A stretch of DNA of 64,000 nucleotides from assembly GCA_945873125.1 (NCBI GenBank), contig CAMCBV010000009.1, forward strand, positions 1-64,000, in the 5' to 3' direction. The stretch's first letter is position 1, and each line of letters begins with the position of its first letter. This document shows, piece by piece, positions 61,519 through 64,000 of this stretch. The translations under genes and the position numbers were made by a program. The notes under the pieces are model-generated. The model saw nothing but the letters and a program-made list of their open reading frames with translations, searched no databases and was not told the DNA's origin. Source of the DNA: Prosthecobacter debontii (GTDB lineage: Bacteria > Verrucomicrobiota > Verrucomicrobiia > Verrucomicrobiales > Akkermansiaceae).

Positions 61519-64000
61519 TATTTCGCAACTTTCTCATAATAATTTTTCAGCATGCCACGGTATTCGAGAGGAAGTTCCCGGGCAAAATTCTGGTTGAGGG
61601 CCGCACGATTTCTTGTTCCAAGCACTTCCCATTCAGTGCGTCTGTCCTTGGGTGCTTCACCGCTGGCAAAATCAGCCGCAGCCATGGCAAGATCAGATAC
61701 ACTGAGATCATCTGTTTCAGCTTCCGTGATGACAGGATCACTCGAAACAGATCCTGGCTTAAGAGATGTATCGAGGATCAATGCCTGTTCGATGATGTAG
61801 TGGCGAAGCGATTGATCATTCATCGCAAGGGACTTCACAACTTCTTCACGAGAAGGAGCCTTGGTCGCTTGGAGCGCGCTCTTCTGTGCACTGACCAATA
61901 TCGCGTTTGGAGCCTCAACTTGAGTCAACTTCGAGTAACGGGCATCAAGTTTCTGTTGAAGAGTCATCAGATCCGAAATCACCACGTCTTTGTCGAAACG
62001 GGCTTTTTGATAAATCGTTCTCTGTTCGCTCGCCAATGCCAAGGCATCTAAGAGGACAGGAAGCTCTGGTGGAGAGGTGGAGAGCACCTCAATAATTGAA
62101 AGCCCGTAAAGCATGCTGATCACACTGAACAACTGATCACCATTTTCCTTCAGCGCAGTCTCGGCAATTTTCATTTGCTCCACAGCCGCAGCAGAGTCAC
62201 CTGATTTGCCGAAACGCATGGCTTCCGCCATGGTGTTGGCAGCTTTCGTGTAATCCGAAATCCCCTCAGGACCCTCAAGCAAAAGCGGATCGATGGGCTT
62301 AAGTGATGCTTTAAGCTTCTCAATTTTTTCGTTATGCTTGGCGATCTTATAGGACTTGAAGTTTTCCAAATTACCCATGATTCCCTGGATCAGGTTACCA
62401 TGTGACTCCGTGGCCTTTTGCAATTGTTCCAGACGTTTGACGATATCAGCAGGCATTTCGCCGGTCTTGCCTTCAAGCATAATACGAAGTTCCAGTTGCT
62501 CGGATTCCAACAACGCCAGTTCCGCCATGGCTTCGTGAAGAAACTCAATGATCTCCGACAAATAGTTAGTTTGCCCGGTGACAGAATAAATGAGTCCTTT
62601 GACTTTTGTCAGTGATTCAGCAACTCCTTCCTGAGCATCAAGAGCATCTTCCATGTCACCATCCTCCATTGAAGCAATGGCATCTTCCACATCGGAACCT
62701 GCAAAAAGCAGCGCTGAGCCAGCATCCAACCTGATTGCCACCGCATCCAATAACGGTGCCACATCCGCAAGGCACTGAAGCAGATTTTTCATCGTGGGAA
62801 GCAATTTCGCGATAGCATCCTCATCATTCTCATCCAGTGCCTTACAAGCCTTGATCATGTCATTCTGCTGATCAACCACATCGATCGTCGCCTGATATGA
62901 ATTACTAACCGATTTCTGGAATCCAAAAATTCCCTGAATCAAACCCAACCTTGAACCCTGAGCCGCAACCAATTCTTTTGCCGAAGCCAGAGCATTCGAG
63001 ACATCCTCCTGAACCAACAGAGCATCTTCCGCTTTGTCGGTTTCTAGTGCTACCGCGGCTTTCGTCATGGCGACACCAATTCTCTCGATACGCTTCAAAA
63101 TCGGCTCCACATCCTTGTCAGGATCCAAGCGGTTCTGCTCCAGCAATTCCTTTTTAAAGCTGACCATTTCTTCGGCAAGCTGACGCTGGGACTCGGCTAA
63201 AGCCTTAACAGGTTTTTTATCAAGAGCCGCTTCCTCAGTCTGTTCAAGAAGCGCAATCTGCCGGTTCTCACAATCTTCGATCCTTGTTAAGCGTTTGGTT
63301 GAGTTGGTAACAAGCGATGTCAGTCCTTGAGTTTGGAGAGCCAGTTCCGATGACCATGTTTTGACAATTTCGGTAAGATCTCCCAGAGACTTTTCTGTTG
63401 ATATGAGTTTTTCGATTGTTGCAGCTTTCGACCCATTTCCCAGCTCCGCAAGCGTTTCAGTCATTCCCTTTTCGGTAGCGGCACGAAGAGTATCGACTGG
63501 AGGAATCACAGGCAAAGCTTCATCCAACAAGCGCGTGCGAGGCGCAGGGATCGCCGGAATGATCGCTTGCAAGATGAGTTTACGCAACCTTGTCTGACTG
63601 GCGATCAATTCTTCACGCTTCGTTGCAAACTGGTCATCTTTCAGGGCTTCACAGTCCGTGCGCAGTTTCACTTGCTCCACCAATAGTGAACTAAGCATTT
63701 CATGGTTCGCTTTAATTGCAGCGTATTCCGCACCGGTTCGAACGCTATACTCGGCCTTGAGCAATGGCTTGATCAGACCGAGCTGTTTTTCAGATGCCTG
63801 AGAGAACTGCTTCTTCTGAATGAGTGCGGCAGATTCTTTCATCCCGTTCTCAATACCAAGTGAGCGCAATTCATTCATCCTACGCAGGAGGGTCAATACC
63901 GATAGCGGACGTTTGTCGTAACGCATGCCATTTTCCAAATCCGTGAGCAAGGCGGCAGTCCAAGAAGCCAGTTCCTCCTGATGTTTCGCGATGAGTTCGA
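61518..64000 (-). CDS. Long coiled-coil protein, runs off right edge
   Basis: At least 820 residues, mostly long Leu/Ala/Glu/Lys/Gln-rich helices with no Pro-rich or Cys motifs. Examples are LDAGSALLFAGSDVEDAIASMEDGDM and the repeated pattern (V/S)LxxLxxI. The last visible frame is open to the window edge (ELIAKHQEELASWTAALL), so the start is not in the window. No enzyme motif; the helices are Ala/Leu/Asp-rich and could form a filament or scaffold. The next gene, a toroid protein, is coupled by TAATG. The 3' end EYRGMLKNYYEKVAK suggests a soluble tail. Confidence 0.7.
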   Translation of the reverse strand, partial: ELIAKHQEELASWTAALLTDLENGMRYDKRPLSVLTLLRRMNELRSLGIENGMKESAALIQKKQFSQASEKQLGLIKPLLKAEYSVRTGAEYAAIKANHEMLSSLLVEQVKLRTDCEALKDDQFATKREELIASQTRLRKLILQAIIPAIPAPRTRLLDEALPVIPPVDTLRAATEKGMTETLAELGNGSKAATIEKLISTEKSLGDLTEIVKTWSSELALQTQGLTSLVTNSTKRLTRIEDCENRQIALLEQTEEAALDKKPVKALAESQRQLAEEMVSFKKELLEQNRLDPDKDVEPILKRIERIGVAMTKAAVALETDKAEDALLVQEDVSNALASAKELVAAQGSRLGLIQGIFGFQKSVSNSYQATIDVVDQQNDMIKACKALDENDEDAIAKLLPTMKNLLQCLADVAPLLDAVAIRLDAGSALLFAGSDVEDAIASMEDGDMEDALDAQEGVAESLTKVKGLIYSVTGQTNYLSEIIEFLHEAMAELALLESEQLELRIMLEGKTGEMPADIVKRLEQLQKATESHGNLIQGIMGNLENFKSYKIAKHNEKIEKLKASLKPIDPLLLEGPEGISDYTKAANTMAEAMRFGKSGDSAAAVEQMKIAETALKENGDQLFSVISMLYGLSIIEVLSTSPPELPVLLDALALASEQRTIYQKARFDKDVVISDLMTLQQKLDARYSKLTQVEAPNAILVSAQKSALQATKAPSREEVVKSLAMNDQSLRHYIIEQALILDTSLKPGSVSSDPVITEAETDDLSVSDLAMAAADFASGEAPKDRRTEWEVLGTRNRAALNQNFARELPLEYRGMLKNYYEKVAK

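Overview
The window looks like chromosomal DNA of a member of Verrucomicrobiota, probably Verrucomicrobiales. The signs are many secreted proteins (a sulfatase, two SGNH/sialate-O-acetylesterase-type esterases, a heparinase-like protein and a TAT-exported Gfo/Idh/MocA oxidoreductase), DUF5069-, DUF6172- and PTPDL-like proteins, PilT-type ATPases, short palindromic repeats between genes, and mostly weak or absent Shine-Dalgarno sequences. The taxon is an inference from gene content; there is no rRNA in the window.

Layout. (1) 1-11.8 kb is accessory DNA: the end of an IS630-type element that has cut off the 3' end of an Eco57I/PglX-like methyltransferase gene; upstream of that gene in the same minus-strand operon an AlbA_2/ATPase regulator and a PLD-SNF2 helicase; then a degenerate MOBV-like relaxase gene with a double hairpin upstream, and a tyrosine recombinase next to the 3' end of tRNA-Val(GAC). 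Together this reads as an integrated, possibly mobilizable element carrying a phage-defence/restriction cassette. (2) 12-16.4 kb: a class A penicillin-binding protein whose three transpeptidase motifs are all altered, divergent from a MidA-type methyltransferase with which it shares its start codon. (3) 16.7-19.6 kb: two PilT-family ATPases and a membrane protein. (4) 19.8-20.5 kb: tRNA-Leu and hairpin repeats. (5) 20.5-24 kb: a minus-strand operon of two SCO-like proteins, a DUF420 membrane protein and GlcD. (6) 24-26.6 kb: an extremely acidic calcium-binding-type repeat protein and a helical-repeat protein. (7) 26.6-45.7 kb: mainly housekeeping genes (folP, secG, fabF, rsmI, hisBH, rluD, murI, dgkA, rph) with a sulfatase, a ParA/LC7-like pair and two tandem CPA2 antiporters. 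(8) 46-64 kb: largely secreted proteins of uncertain role, including two paralogous transglutaminase-like proteins, a Cys-less double thioredoxin-fold protein, an alpha/alpha-toroid protein and a long coiled-coil protein running off the right edge.

Four tRNA genes are present (Val-GAC, Leu-TAG, Leu-TAA, Tyr-GTA). No CRISPR array was seen. The strongest candidates for something new are the degenerate relaxase with its hairpins on the defence-carrying island, the pseudo-transpeptidase PBP, and the secreted transglutaminase-like family near the right end.
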